A stretch of 21,937 nt of DNA from NCBI GenBank assembly GCA_023415725.1, contig JAEZJR010000171.1:1-21937 (forward strand), written 5' to 3'. How positions within the stretch are numbered: position 1 is the first letter of the stretch; each line of letters opens with the position of its first letter. Position numbers and translations under genes: made by a program. This document shows, piece by piece, positions 1-6,564 of this stretch. The notes under the pieces are model-generated. The model saw only the letters and a list, made by a program, of their open reading frames with translations, was not told where the DNA came from and did no database searches. The stretch comes from Acidobacteriota bacterium (GTDB taxonomy: Bacteria > Acidobacteriota > Blastocatellia > Pyrinomonadales > Pyrinomonadaceae).

Positions 1-48
1 CGCGATGGGCTGATCTTCCAGGAGATTGGCGTCGTGCATGCGTGCCAT
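1..48 (-). CDS. 5' end of a minus-strand gene, product unknown
   Basis: Read on the minus strand, an ATG at 48 opens a frame that stays open to the window edge (MARMHDANLLEDQPIA). A GGGG-containing purine stretch lies about five bases upstream. A second in-frame ATG at 39 is an alternative start. Sixteen residues are too few to assign a family. The gene would be divergent from the SDR gene. It could be chance, since only 48 bases are visible. Confidence 0.3.
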   Translation of the reverse strand, partial: MARMHDANLLEDQPIA

Positions 49-147
49 TTTACCCCAGCTCGCTCGGCGACGTGTAACGGCCGACTATGGGGAATTCGAG
101 CGGCTGGTTCGGCTCCGAAGCACGGCCCCTCCTCAGGAAAACCGGTA

Positions 148-176
148 TTGACACGTTATCCCTCGTATGGCATCAT
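148..176 (+). promoter_or_regulatory. Possible sigma70-type promoter upstream of the SDR gene
   Basis: TTGACA at 148-153, a 17-base spacer and CATCAT at 171-176 (4 of 6 matches to TATAAT). It points toward the SDR gene and would leave a leader of about 270 bases, starting with the GC-rich hairpin at 184-216. The -35 is perfect but the -10 is weak. The rest of the 49-455 gap shows only low-scoring open frames, a triple GGGACA repeat at 264-284 and a short CCCGTT/AACGGG hairpin at 378-399. Confidence 0.25.
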
Positions 177-183
177 TCCCGTC

Positions 184-223
184 CCGCCGGGGCTTCGTTG
201 CCCCACACGGTGGCGGTTCTTTG
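184..223 (+). other. GC-rich hairpin followed by TTCTTT, attenuator-like
   Basis: CCGCC (184-188) and GGGGC (189-193) can pair with GGCGG (212-216) and GCCCC (200-204), with a TTCGTT loop and a seven-base bulge. TTCTTTG follows. If the promoter at 148-176 is real, this structure sits at the very start of its transcript. It could be a leader attenuator or a stable RNA 5' end. The T-run is poor, so this is only suggestive. Confidence 0.25.
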
Positions 224-455
224 AAAATCCGGTCGGCAGCCGAATCTACAAACCGTGCGCGCTGGGACAGTGGGACATGGGACAGCCGTCTCAGCAAAAA
301 CGGCCTTTCTACAGGGTTTCAGGTGAAAAACAGACGCAAGATCGTACGCGTTTTGGAGCAAGATCGCCGCGATTTTGCCCGTTTCGTAGCAAGAACGGGT
401 AGTTTCCGGCTGGTTGAAGGTCGATTTCGCTTCGCTTCGTGGCAGAATATCTTCC

Positions 456-1244
456 ATGGGAGAGGAAAGGGTTTTGGTAGCTTTGCCCAGCGGGCTGTTC
501 GCCGGGAAGACCGCAGTTGTGACCGGAGCTTCGCGCGGAGTTGGGCGAGCTACTGCGTTGAGGCTGGCTGAGGGCGGAGCGAACGTGGTCGTCAATTTTT
601 TGAGCAACTCGGGCGAGGCCGCGGAAACTGTTCGAATGTGCGAGGAGAAAGGAGTAGGGGCAGTGTCGGTGCAGGGGGATGTTTCGGACCTCGTGGCGGC
701 ACAGGCGATCGCGAAAGCGACCCTCGAGCGTTTCGGGCGGATCGACCTCCTTGTGTGCAACGCAGGGATCTGGGAGGGGGCACCGATCGAGGACATGTCC
801 GAGGAGGTATGGAACAAGGTCCTCAACACGAATCTCAAGTCCGCCTGGGCGATGACCAAGGCCTGCGTCCCCGCGATGAAGAAACAGGCGAGCGGGGCGA
901 TCGTGATGGTTTCGTCAACGGCCGGGCAGCGAGGGGAGGCGAATTATTCCAATTACGCCGCTTCGAAGGGAGGCCAGATATCGTTTACGAAGGCCCTCGC
1001 ATCGGAGCTTTGCCCAAAGATACGTGTGAACGCCGTGGCGCCGGGATGGATAGAAACCGCGATGGTGCGACCCGTGTTCGAAGACGAGGCATACAAACAG
1101 TCTGTTTTGAATTCGATCCCTTTGAATCGAATGGCTACGACCGACGATGTTGCGCTCTCTATATGTTTCCTGCTTTCAGACTGGTCACGGCACATCACCG
1201 GAGAAATAGTTAACATCAACGGCGGCAGTGTGTTGTGCGGGTGA
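456..1244 (+). CDS. SDR-family oxidoreductase, FabG-like
   Basis: NAD(P)-dependent short-chain dehydrogenase/reductase, probably cytosolic; the substrate cannot be read from sequence. With the ATG at 456 it has 262 residues, normal for a classical SDR. The Rossmann glycine motif TGASRGVG is at 23-30, NAG at 102-104, a catalytic Ser in MVSSTAG near 153, and the YxxxK pair Y167/K171 in YAASKGG. The tail (SRHITGEIVNINGGS) is typical of 3-oxoacyl-ACP reductase-like enzymes. The start is uncertain: a TTG at 414 extends the frame by 14 residues and TTG codons at 474 and 483 lie just downstream, while the purine stretch GAGAGGAAAGG (460-470) would better serve the latter two. It stands alone with no fatty-acid genes nearby, so calling it fabG would be over-precise. 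Confidence 0.88.
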   Translation: MGEERVLVALPSGLFAGKTAVVTGASRGVGRATALRLAEGGANVVVNFLSNSGEAAETVRMCEEKGVGAVSVQGDVSDLVAAQAIAKATLERFGRIDLLVCNAGIWEGAPIEDMSEEVWNKVLNTNLKSAWAMTKACVPAMKKQASGAIVMVSSTAGQRGEANYSNYAASKGGQISFTKALASELCPKIRVNAVAPGWIETAMVRPVFEDEAYKQSVLNSIPLNRMATTDDVALSICFLLSDWSRHITGEIVNINGGSVLCG

Positions 1245-1346
1245 TCGTTACGGCTCACGGCATAAATTTCGGGATGGTGGCATAGCCGTTGCAACCCTCA
1301 GTTCGCGTGATACTTTGTCACAAAATTCCAAGGAGGTATGCAATTT

Positions 1347-1589
1347 ATGCCGAATAACAAGAAAGGAAGCGGACAGGGCCAACAGGACATGGGCCGCCAG
1401 AGCCAGGGAGCTCAGGGCGGTTACGGTAACACTTCCCGCGAGGCCGGGGGCGGCCAGCAGGACATGGGAAGAGGCCAGGGAAACCAACAGGATACAGGCC
1501 GTGGGCAGAGCGGCCAGCAGAGCAATCAAGGCGGCTCGAGGAGCGGCAACAGGTCCAGCGAAATGGGCGGAAATGACGACGAAATGTAG
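1347..1589 (+). CDS. Small Gly/Gln-rich repeat protein, unknown function
   Basis: An 80-residue, strongly hydrophilic protein that I do not recognise. It contains a degenerate repeat: QQDMGR near residues 12-17, QQDMGR again near 38, and QQDTGR near 48, separated by Gly/Gln/Ser-rich linkers. There is no hydrophobic core, Cys or membrane segment, so it is probably intrinsically disordered. It ends in an acidic tail (MGGNDDEM). An AGGAGG at 1331-1336 lies 10 bases before the ATG at 1347 but only one base before the ATG at 1338, so 1347 is the better start. A strong terminator follows within 32 bases, making a stand-alone unit. The composition recalls stress or desiccation proteins next door (KGG protein at 1827), but that role is inference. 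Confidence 0.7.
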   Translation: MPNNKKGSGQGQQDMGRQSQGAQGGYGNTSREAGGGQQDMGRGQGNQQDTGRGQSGQQSNQGGSRSGNRSSEMGGNDDEM

Positions 1590-1620
1590 TTGACCGGAAG
1601 TGTTAAACTTCTCGCAAGAC

Positions 1621-1661
1621 GAAGCGGTCAGTTTTCGATAATCTGACCGCTTCTTTATTTT
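1621..1661 (+). terminator. Intrinsic terminator after the Gly/Gln-rich gene
   Basis: A perfect 11-bp stem, GAAGCGGTCAG (1621-1631) with CTGACCGCTTC (1643-1653), an 11-base loop, then TTTATTTT (1654-1661). A textbook Rho-independent terminator for the gene ending at 1589. Confidence 0.88.
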
Positions 1662-1677
1662 GACTGGAGCAGCTCGA

Positions 1678-1705
1678 TTGAATTGGTAGTAGGTCGACTT
1701 AGAAT
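1678..1705 (+). promoter_or_regulatory. Probable sigma70 promoter for the KGG-type gene
   Basis: TTGAAT (1678-1683), a 16-base spacer and TAGAAT (1700-1705; 5 of 6 matches). It lies just after the preceding terminator and would start transcription near 1712, giving a leader of about 115 bases before the ATG at 1827. Confidence 0.5.
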
Positions 1706-1716
1706 GACAAAAAACG

Positions 1717-1798
1717 TTGAAATAGCCCGTAAATGTTCGTTTCCATACCTAAACGTTATTTCAAGCCATTAGTCTGAAATCGGGTTCGAAAGAACCTG
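1717..1798 (+). other. Structured 5' leader of the KGG-type gene
   Basis: Two elements lie between the predicted transcription start and the SD. First, TTGAAATA (1717-1724) is an inverted repeat with TATTTCAA (1757-1764), and each arm adjoins an AACGTT palindrome. Second, a compact hairpin at 1781-1798 has GGTTC/GAACC closed by a GAAA tetraloop, extendable by a G-T and a C-G pair. The SD at 1815-1821 stays unpaired. Possible roles are mRNA stabilisation or translational control. Confidence 0.4.
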
Positions 1799-1826
1799 GA
1801 GAACGATTTGAGCCAAGGAGGTTTGT

Positions 1827-2018
1827 ATGGCGCAAAATCAAAGGGGCGGCTCGAAAGAGCAGCACGCAAAGGCGGGTAGCCAACCGAGAGGCGGGCAGGG
1901 CAAGAGCAGCAGCGGAAGCGGAAGCAGCCAAAGCCGGTCCGAGGCAACAAAGAAAGGTGGTGAGAGCCACAGCAAGGAACATATGTCCGAAATGGGACGC
2001 AAAGGCGGTGAACGTTAG
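1827..2018 (+). CDS. KGG-motif small stress-type protein
   Basis: A 63-residue basic, Gly/Ser/Gln/Lys-rich protein. It has KKGG around residues 42-45 and the C-terminal stretch SKEHMSEMGRKGGER. The pattern of Met plus (R/K)KGG near a helix-forming segment is that of the KGG (stress-induced repeat) family, which includes B. subtilis GsiB and similar general-stress proteins. Only one good copy of the motif is present. AAGGAGG (1815-1821) sits five bases before the ATG, an ideal SD that suggests high expression. The gene has its own predicted promoter and terminator. A role in stress or desiccation tolerance is inferred from family resemblance only. Confidence 0.75.
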   Translation: MAQNQRGGSKEQHAKAGSQPRGGQGKSSSGSGSSQSRSEATKKGGESHSKEHMSEMGRKGGER

Positions 2019-2045
2019 TCGTTGGGCCGAGCAATCAAATTAGTT

Positions 2046-2082
2046 AACACGGCCGAAATAGCATGCTTTCGGCCGTGTTTTT
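2046..2082 (+). terminator. Intrinsic terminator between the KGG-type gene and the next small gene
   Basis: A 13-bp perfect stem, AACACGGCCGAAA (2046-2058) with TTTCGGCCGTGTT (2067-2079), an 8-base loop and a T-tract running to 2082. The next SD follows within about four bases and the next ATG at 2096, so the same hairpin lies in the immediate leader of that gene if it is read through. Confidence 0.85.
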
Positions 2083-2095
2083 GTTAAGGGGAGCC

Positions 2096-2314
2096 ATGTC
2101 GAAACAAAATAATATTGCGGGGGCCAAGAGTCCGGATAAACAGGGAGTTCACGAAGGCAAAGGCGGGACGTTCAAAGGCCGGGCGGCGAGTGGTGGTAAG
2201 AAGCTCAAAGGCCAGAGCTATTCGGACAACGAATCGAACACGATGGACGCCCAGACTCCCAAGATCGGGGTAAGCAAGATAAACGAGAGCGGCAAGGGAA
2301 GCGGCGACCGCTGA
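2096..2314 (+). CDS. Small hydrophilic Gly/Lys/Ser-rich protein, unknown function
   Basis: A 72-residue protein starting MSKQNNIAGAKSPDKQG, not assigned to a family. It is rich in Lys, Gly and Ser, has no hydrophobic stretch and no Cys, and is probably disordered. The segments GKGGTFKGRAASGGKK and GKGSGDR recall its two upstream neighbours in composition but lack a clear KGG repeat. An in-frame ATG at 2063 lies inside the terminator hairpin, whereas the ATG at 2096 has AAGGGGAG five bases or so upstream, so 2096 is the start. A terminator follows at 2338. No separate promoter is obvious in the short gap after 2018, so it may depend on read-through. Confidence 0.72.
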   Translation: MSKQNNIAGAKSPDKQGVHEGKGGTFKGRAASGGKKLKGQSYSDNESNTMDAQTPKIGVSKINESGKGSGDR

Positions 2315-2337
2315 TTGCTAATACACAAGTTATTTAC

Positions 2338-2362
2338 GCCGGTTCGGCCGAACCGGCTTTTT
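2338..2362 (+). terminator. Intrinsic terminator ending the small-protein block
   Basis: GCCGGTTC (2338-2345) pairs with GAACCGGC (2350-2357) around a GGCC loop, followed by TTTTT (2358-2362). The last T is also the first base of the CRP-type palindrome. Confidence 0.85.
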
Positions 2363-2377
2363 GTGACTTAACTCACA
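2362..2377. promoter_or_regulatory. CRP/FNR-family operator-like palindrome
   Basis: TGTGACTTAACTCACA matches the TGTGA-N6-TCACA consensus of CRP-family regulators in every defined position. Its centre is about 53 bases before the cysteine-synthase-family ATG. If it is a class II site (centre at -41.5) the start of transcription would fall near 2411, with TTTAGC (2398-2403) as a weak -10. The regulator itself is not in this window. Confidence 0.45.
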
Positions 2378-2422
2378 TCCCTGCGGGGCCGATCGTGTTT
2401 AGCTGAACACCGAGGTCCCGTC

Positions 2423-3505
2423 ATGAACACAAGAGAACTTTCCGAATTCCAGGGCCACTACAGTGCACATCAGGTCAGCCCGAACTATGTAGAAAACCTG
2501 ATAGGGAACACGCCGCTGCTCGCGATCCACTGCCATTTCAAGGGTGAACGTAGAACGGTCTTTGCTAAGGCCGAGCACATGAACCTTACCGGCAGCATAA
2601 AGGACCGGATGGCGTTTCATATCCTCAAGGTAGCGCATCGCGACGGTGGTATCCGGCCGAGCGACACTATCGCCGAGGCGACGAGCGGTAACACTGGGAT
2701 CTCCTTCGCGGCGATCGGGCGTGCATTCGGGAACCCGGTCCACATCTTCATGCCCGATTGGATGAGCGCCGAACGGATCTCGCTGATCAAGAGCTACGGG
2801 GCCAAGGTGACGCTTGTGAGCAAGGAAGAAGGGGGCTTTCTGGGCAGCATAGAGATGGCGAACGAATTCGCCTACGAGCACGGGCACGTTTTTCTCCCGC
2901 ATCAATTCTCGAATCTTTGCAACGCGGAGGCGCACTACCTGACAACGGGCCCGGAGATATGGGCGCAGCTCGGGCGCGCCGGGTTCGAGCCCGATGCCTT
3001 CGTGGCGGGGGTCGGAACAGGAGGTACGGTAATGGGCGTAGCTGCTTACTTGCGGGAGCGGAATCCGAATGTGAAGGTGTTTCCTCTGGAGCCGGCGGAA
3101 TCACCTACGCTTTCTACCGGGCACAAAGTTGGGAGCCATCGGATACAGGGAATCTCTGATGAATTCATACCGGCGATCTGCGATCTGGGAAAGCTGGATG
3201 AGGTGATCGGGATTTCGGACGGAGATTCGATATTAATGGCCCAGAAGCTCGCGGCGGAACTAGGGCTGGGCGTCGGCATTTCTTCGGGGGCGAATTTCTT
3301 AGGCGCCCTTATTGCAATGGAGAAATTGGGAAAGGATGCCATTGTCGCGACGGTGTTCGCGGACGACAACAAGAAATACCTGAGCACGGACCTGGTTCGT
3401 GAGGAGCCGTTGAAACCGGAGTATCTGTCTCAGCACGTCAGGCTGTTCGGTTACCAAACGATCGGAAGGGTTGAGACATTGAACTCGGCGATCGCTGCCC
3501 ATTAA
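2423..3505 (+). CDS. PLP-dependent cysteine synthase family protein
   Basis: A 360-residue fold-type II PLP enzyme of the O-acetylserine sulfhydrylase / cystathionine beta-synthase family, which makes cysteine (or cystathionine) from an activated serine; cytosolic. The Schiff-base lysine is K60 in NLTGSIKDRM, the substrate loop TSGNTG at 87-92, the phosphate-binding GTGGT at 198-202, and the pyridine-N serine in SSGAN at 288. This is the usual catalytic core of about 320 residues. An extra tail of about 40 residues after KKYLSTDL lacks a recognisable CBS or regulatory domain. The ATG has GAGG about nine bases upstream. It lies 44 bases before lysC on the same strand and downstream of a CRP-type palindrome. 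CysK versus CBS specificity cannot be decided by eye. Confidence 0.9.
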   Translation: MNTRELSEFQGHYSAHQVSPNYVENLIGNTPLLAIHCHFKGERRTVFAKAEHMNLTGSIKDRMAFHILKVAHRDGGIRPSDTIAEATSGNTGISFAAIGRAFGNPVHIFMPDWMSAERISLIKSYGAKVTLVSKEEGGFLGSIEMANEFAYEHGHVFLPHQFSNLCNAEAHYLTTGPEIWAQLGRAGFEPDAFVAGVGTGGTVMGVAAYLRERNPNVKVFPLEPAESPTLSTGHKVGSHRIQGISDEFIPAICDLGKLDEVIGISDGDSILMAQKLAAELGLGVGISSGANFLGALIAMEKLGKDAIVATVFADDNKKYLSTDLVREEPLKPEYLSQHVRLFGYQTIGRVETLNSAIAAH

Positions 3506-3511
3506 GGAAAC

Positions 3512-3540
3512 TTGACATTGCCATAAGAAACGGTTGAACT
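3512..3540 (+). promoter_or_regulatory. Weak promoter candidate before lysC
   Basis: A perfect TTGACA (3512-3517) is followed after 17 bases by TGAACT (3535-3540), a poor -10. If used, transcription would begin almost at the TTG start codon at 3550, giving a nearly leaderless message. Read-through from the upstream gene is equally possible. No lysine riboswitch fits in the 44-base gap. Confidence 0.22.
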
Positions 3541-3549
3541 CTTACTATT

Positions 3550-4920
3550 TTGAGCGAGAGTTTAGCCCCAACGGTAATGAAATTCGGCGGCACGTCAGTC
3601 GGAGATGTGGCCGCCTTTGAGCGCGTTATCAACATAGTTTCGAGCCGGGTGGACAAGCGGGCCGTCGTAGTTGTTTCCGCGATGACGAAGGTCACCGATG
3701 CGTTGTTAGCGGCGTTCGAAATAGCGAAAAAGGGAAATGCCGCCGCCGCGGCCGAGTCGCTCGAACCGCATTATCTGCGGCACGTGGAGGTGGCGGAGGA
3801 ATTCATTCAATTCGGGCACAGAAAGGCCTTCAACGAGGAGTTGAGCTACGCACGCCAGGAGTTGTCAGACCTTCTGACGCGTGCCGCCAGGCGGTCGCTG
3901 CCGCTTTCGATGCTAAAGGACGCGATCGTGTCGTACGGCGAGCAACTTTCTTCACGGTTGCTGGCTGAAGTGCTGAAGGCAAAGGGCGTGAACGCTCGGC
4001 AGATGGATTCGCGTCGGCTGATCGTGACCGACGATGAATTCGGTGCGGCGCAGCCGATCTGGGACGAAACCGCGGAACTGCTCAGGCTTGAATTGCCGCC
4101 CGCGATCGAGGCCGGTGAGGTGCCGGTGATGGGCGGGTTCATTGCGGGGAACCGTGCGGGTGAGACGACGACGCTCGGACGGGGAGGCTCGGATTTCACT
4201 GCCGCTACCGTCGCCGCTGCCCTTAATGCCCGCGAGTTGCAGATCTGGACCGACGTGACCGGGGTGATGACCTGCGACCCGCGCATCTGCGGCGACGCCG
4301 AAACGATCCCCGTGCTTTCTTACGAAGAAGCGGCGGAGCTCGCCTACTTCGGAGCGAAGGTGCTGCATCCGAAGACGATAAAGCCCGCCGTGGACAACGC
4401 TATTCCCGTCCGCGTTTGCAACACCTTCCAGCCTAACGAGGTAGGGACGATGATCCTTGCCGAATCGGGGGAGGCGCCGAACAAGATCAAATCGATCGCG
4501 AGCAAGAAAAACATCACCATCCTACGCATAACATCGGCACGGATGCTAGGGGCTTACGGCTTCATGAGCGCGGTGTTCCAAGTGTTCGACCGCCATCGCA
4601 CGGTGATCGATGTAATCTCGACCTCGGAAGTCTCCGTCGCCCTTACATTAGACACGACCGACGGACTAGATAAGGTTGTCGAGGACCTTCGGCGGCTCGG
4701 CGACGTTGAAGTGGAAAGTGGTTATGCGGTGATCTGTGTTGTAGGCGAGGGCCTAAGAGCATCGACCGGACTCGCTTCTAAGATATTTTCAACGATCGGG
4801 GACGTGAACGTCTCGCTTGTATCGCATGGAGCTTCGGCCGTGAATTTGACGTTCGTGGTCAAGGACGCTGACGCTTCTCAGGTAATTCAAAAATTGCACA
4901 AAGAATTCTTTAATGATTGA
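3550..4920 (+). CDS. lysC: Aspartate kinase, LysC type
   Basis: Phosphorylates L-aspartate to 4-phospho-aspartate, the first step toward lysine/DAP, threonine and methionine. At 456 residues it matches the monofunctional LysC class (E. coli LysC is about 450), with no homoserine dehydrogenase fusion. Visible motifs are KFGGTSVGD at 11-19, SYGEQLSSRLLAE near 120, GGSDFTAA near 211-218 and WTDVTGVMTCDPRI near 233. Tandem ACT domains fill roughly 310-456 (RMLGAYGFMSAVFQVF, ISTSEVSVALTLD), so allosteric feedback by lysine or another end product is expected. The start is a TTG at 3550; an ATG at 3577 would begin exactly at MKFGG and leave no N-terminal cushion, so the TTG is preferred although no clear SD serves either. 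The stop overlaps the dapE-like start by 8 bases. Confidence 0.95.
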   Translation: MSESLAPTVMKFGGTSVGDVAAFERVINIVSSRVDKRAVVVVSAMTKVTDALLAAFEIAKKGNAAAAAESLEPHYLRHVEVAEEFIQFGHRKAFNEELSYARQELSDLLTRAARRSLPLSMLKDAIVSYGEQLSSRLLAEVLKAKGVNARQMDSRRLIVTDDEFGAAQPIWDETAELLRLELPPAIEAGEVPVMGGFIAGNRAGETTTLGRGGSDFTAATVAAALNARELQIWTDVTGVMTCDPRICGDAETIPVLSYEEAAELAYFGAKVLHPKTIKPAVDNAIPVRVCNTFQPNEVGTMILAESGEAPNKIKSIASKKNITILRITSARMLGAYGFMSAVFQVFDRHRTVIDVISTSEVSVALTLDTTDGLDKVVEDLRRLGDVEVESGYAVICVVGEGLRASTGLASKIFSTIGDVNVSLVSHGASAVNLTFVVKDADASQVIQKLHKEFFND

Positions 4921-5941
4921 ACTATTCGAGCTGACAAAATCGTTGATGAACATTCCCTCTGTTTCGGGTGAAGAGGAAGCCGTCGGGATTTGGCTGCGGG
5001 ATCATCTGGAGTCGCTTGGGTGGACGGTCGAGCTGCAGGCGGTTTCGGAGAAGCAGAATAACGTCATTGCTTGCCTTAACGACACGCCTCGGGGGTGGCT
5101 TTCTACCCACATGGATACGGTGCCGCCGTTTATCGCGCCGACGGAAGACGACGAAAAGATCTACGGTCGTGGAGCCTGCGACGCGAAAGGGATAATCGCC
5201 GCGCAAATCACCGCTGCGGAGCAACTTAGGGCGGAGGGAATTACCGATATCGGACTGCTTTTCCTGGTTGAGGAGGAGCGGACTTCCGCCGGGGCGAAGA
5301 AGGCGAACCGTCACCCGCTCGCGGCAAAATGCGAGTACATGATCAACGGCGAGCCGACGGACCTCGACCTCGCGATCGGTTCGAAAGGTACTTTCCGGCT
5401 GAAGATCAAGACGAGAGGTAAGGCTGCACATTCCGCATATCCGGAGGAAGGCGAATCGGCGATCGAGAAACTGATCGACATCCTCAACGACGTCCGCAAT
5501 ACGAAGTTCCCGGAAGACGAGTTCTTCGGTGAGACGACCGTGAATGTCGGCACGATCGAAGGGGGCGTCGCTTTGAACGTCATCCCCGCAAACGCGGAAG
5601 CGGGCCTTGCCATCCGGCTCACGACAAAACGCGAGCCGATCGAGAAGGCCCTGGAAAGTGTGATTCGCGAGCGCGGCGAGATCGAGGTGCTGTCGTGCAG
5701 CGAGCCCGTGAAGATGCTTCCGGTCGACGGTTTCGATCAGAAGGTCGTGCGGTTCACCACGGACATTCCGTACCTGACCAACTGGGGCCAGCCGCTGCTT
5801 CTAGGGCCGGGTTCGATCCTGGTCGCTCACACGAAGGACGAGTTTGTGTCAAAACGCGAGCTGGAGCGGTCCGTCGATCTATACGTCCAACTGGTCAAGC
5901 GACTGCTGGATTCCAAGGGCGGAAAAGAGACGATGGCTTAG
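4913..5941 (+). CDS. dapE: M20 metallohydrolase, probable succinyl-diaminopimelate desuccinylase
   Basis: Zinc-dependent M20 deacylase of the DapE/ArgE/CPG2 family, 342 residues, somewhat shorter than E. coli DapE (375). The metal and catalytic residues are visible: H66 and D68 in STHMDTV, D90 in GRGACDAKG, the EEE of LVEEERTSAG at 120-122, E147 in NGEPTD, H173 at the start of the dimerisation lid (AAHSAYP), and the last ligand H306 in VAHTKDEF. The ATG lies inside lysC (ATGATTGA), implying translational coupling. By sequence alone acetylornithine or N-acetyl-lysine deacetylase is possible. The surrounding lysC, dapA, dapB, dapD and asd make N-succinyl-LL-DAP the likely substrate; that assignment rests on context. 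Confidence 0.82.
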   Translation: MIELFELTKSLMNIPSVSGEEEAVGIWLRDHLESLGWTVELQAVSEKQNNVIACLNDTPRGWLSTHMDTVPPFIAPTEDDEKIYGRGACDAKGIIAAQITAAEQLRAEGITDIGLLFLVEEERTSAGAKKANRHPLAAKCEYMINGEPTDLDLAIGSKGTFRLKIKTRGKAAHSAYPEEGESAIEKLIDILNDVRNTKFPEDEFFGETTVNVGTIEGGVALNVIPANAEAGLAIRLTTKREPIEKALESVIRERGEIEVLSCSEPVKMLPVDGFDQKVVRFTTDIPYLTNWGQPLLLGPGSILVAHTKDEFVSKRELERSVDLYVQLVKRLLDSKGGKETMA

Positions 5942-5971
5942 CCCACCGTCTCTCCGCGAATAGGGACCTTC

Positions 5972-6445
5972 TCAGAATTCAAGCCTTTTCGCAGTGGTGC
6001 TGGAGCAACCGCTTCGCAGCAGAGTGTGATCGGGTGAGTAGAACCTTACAGTACCGGCCGAAGTGTAAGAATCACCCGAAGGATCCATCTCCGCGTCGTG
6101 CGTGACGATCCGGTATTCGACGTAGTTACCCGCAGCGTCGAAATGGAATGCCTTGAACGCGAAGCGGTAGGTATTGCCCTGCACATGCCGCCAAATGCCT
6201 TGGCCGGGCGTTTTTTGCGATTGGGGTATGGAGGATGTCGAGTCCAGCAACGTGCCGCCTTGCATAAATTGAGTTATCGAGTCAAAGCTCATGATCTCGC
6301 CGCCTGTTTGGCAGTTACGGATCGTCACCCGGACATCCCAAGTTCCCGCAAGACGGCCGCCGCCGCGGCTTTCCTGTGCAAATCCGAGAATCGTCAACGT
6401 GAGAATAGCGACTAGAGCGTAGAGCGAGCGTAGATTGTTCTTCAT
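5972..6445 (-). CDS. Secreted small protein, unknown function
   Basis: A 157-residue protein with a clear signal peptide (MKNNLRSLYALVAILTLTIL, probable cleavage after GFA near residue 23). The mature part begins with a Gly-rich linker and GTWDVRV and continues with alternating polar/hydrophobic strands (GTYRF-like and GTVRFYSPD motifs), suggesting a small beta-barrel, lipocalin-like fold. There are two Cys (in RNCQTGG and SGCSS) that could form a disulfide outside the cytoplasm. AGAGGA (6453-6458 on the minus strand) precedes the ATG by seven bases. It is convergent with the dapE-like gene (30-base gap) and divergent from the regulator. I do not recognise a named family; the function is unknown. 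Confidence 0.8.
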   Translation of the reverse strand: MKNNLRSLYALVAILTLTILGFAQESRGGGRLAGTWDVRVTIRNCQTGGEIMSFDSITQFMQGGTLLDSTSSIPQSQKTPGQGIWRHVQGNTYRFAFKAFHFDAAGNYVEYRIVTHDAEMDPSGDSYTSAGTVRFYSPDHTLLRSGCSSTTAKRLEF

Positions 6446-6564
6446 TTAATTTTCCTCTTTATTGAATTTCAGTGAAAACCTGCCGGCTTTGCCTGATGTG
6501 TGCAATAATTCACGAACCGCGAGATCAAAGTCGTTAGAGGGGCTGTGAAAGTTTCCCAAAAATT

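Noticed and set aside
34..571. Two overlapping plus-strand open frames before the SDR gene
   Set aside because: Both are Arg/Pro/Phe/Ser-rich without domain-like patterning or an SD, and the second runs into the SDR gene in another frame. They look like chance open frames in GC-rich DNA.
173..859. 228-codon minus-strand open frame
   Set aside because: Mostly antisense to the SDR gene, whose catalytic motifs are unambiguous; the antisense translation has no recognisable features.
3506..3549. Lysine riboswitch before lysC
   Set aside because: The gap is only 44 bases, far too short for the lysine aptamer, and no matching structure was seen upstream of dapB or dapA either.
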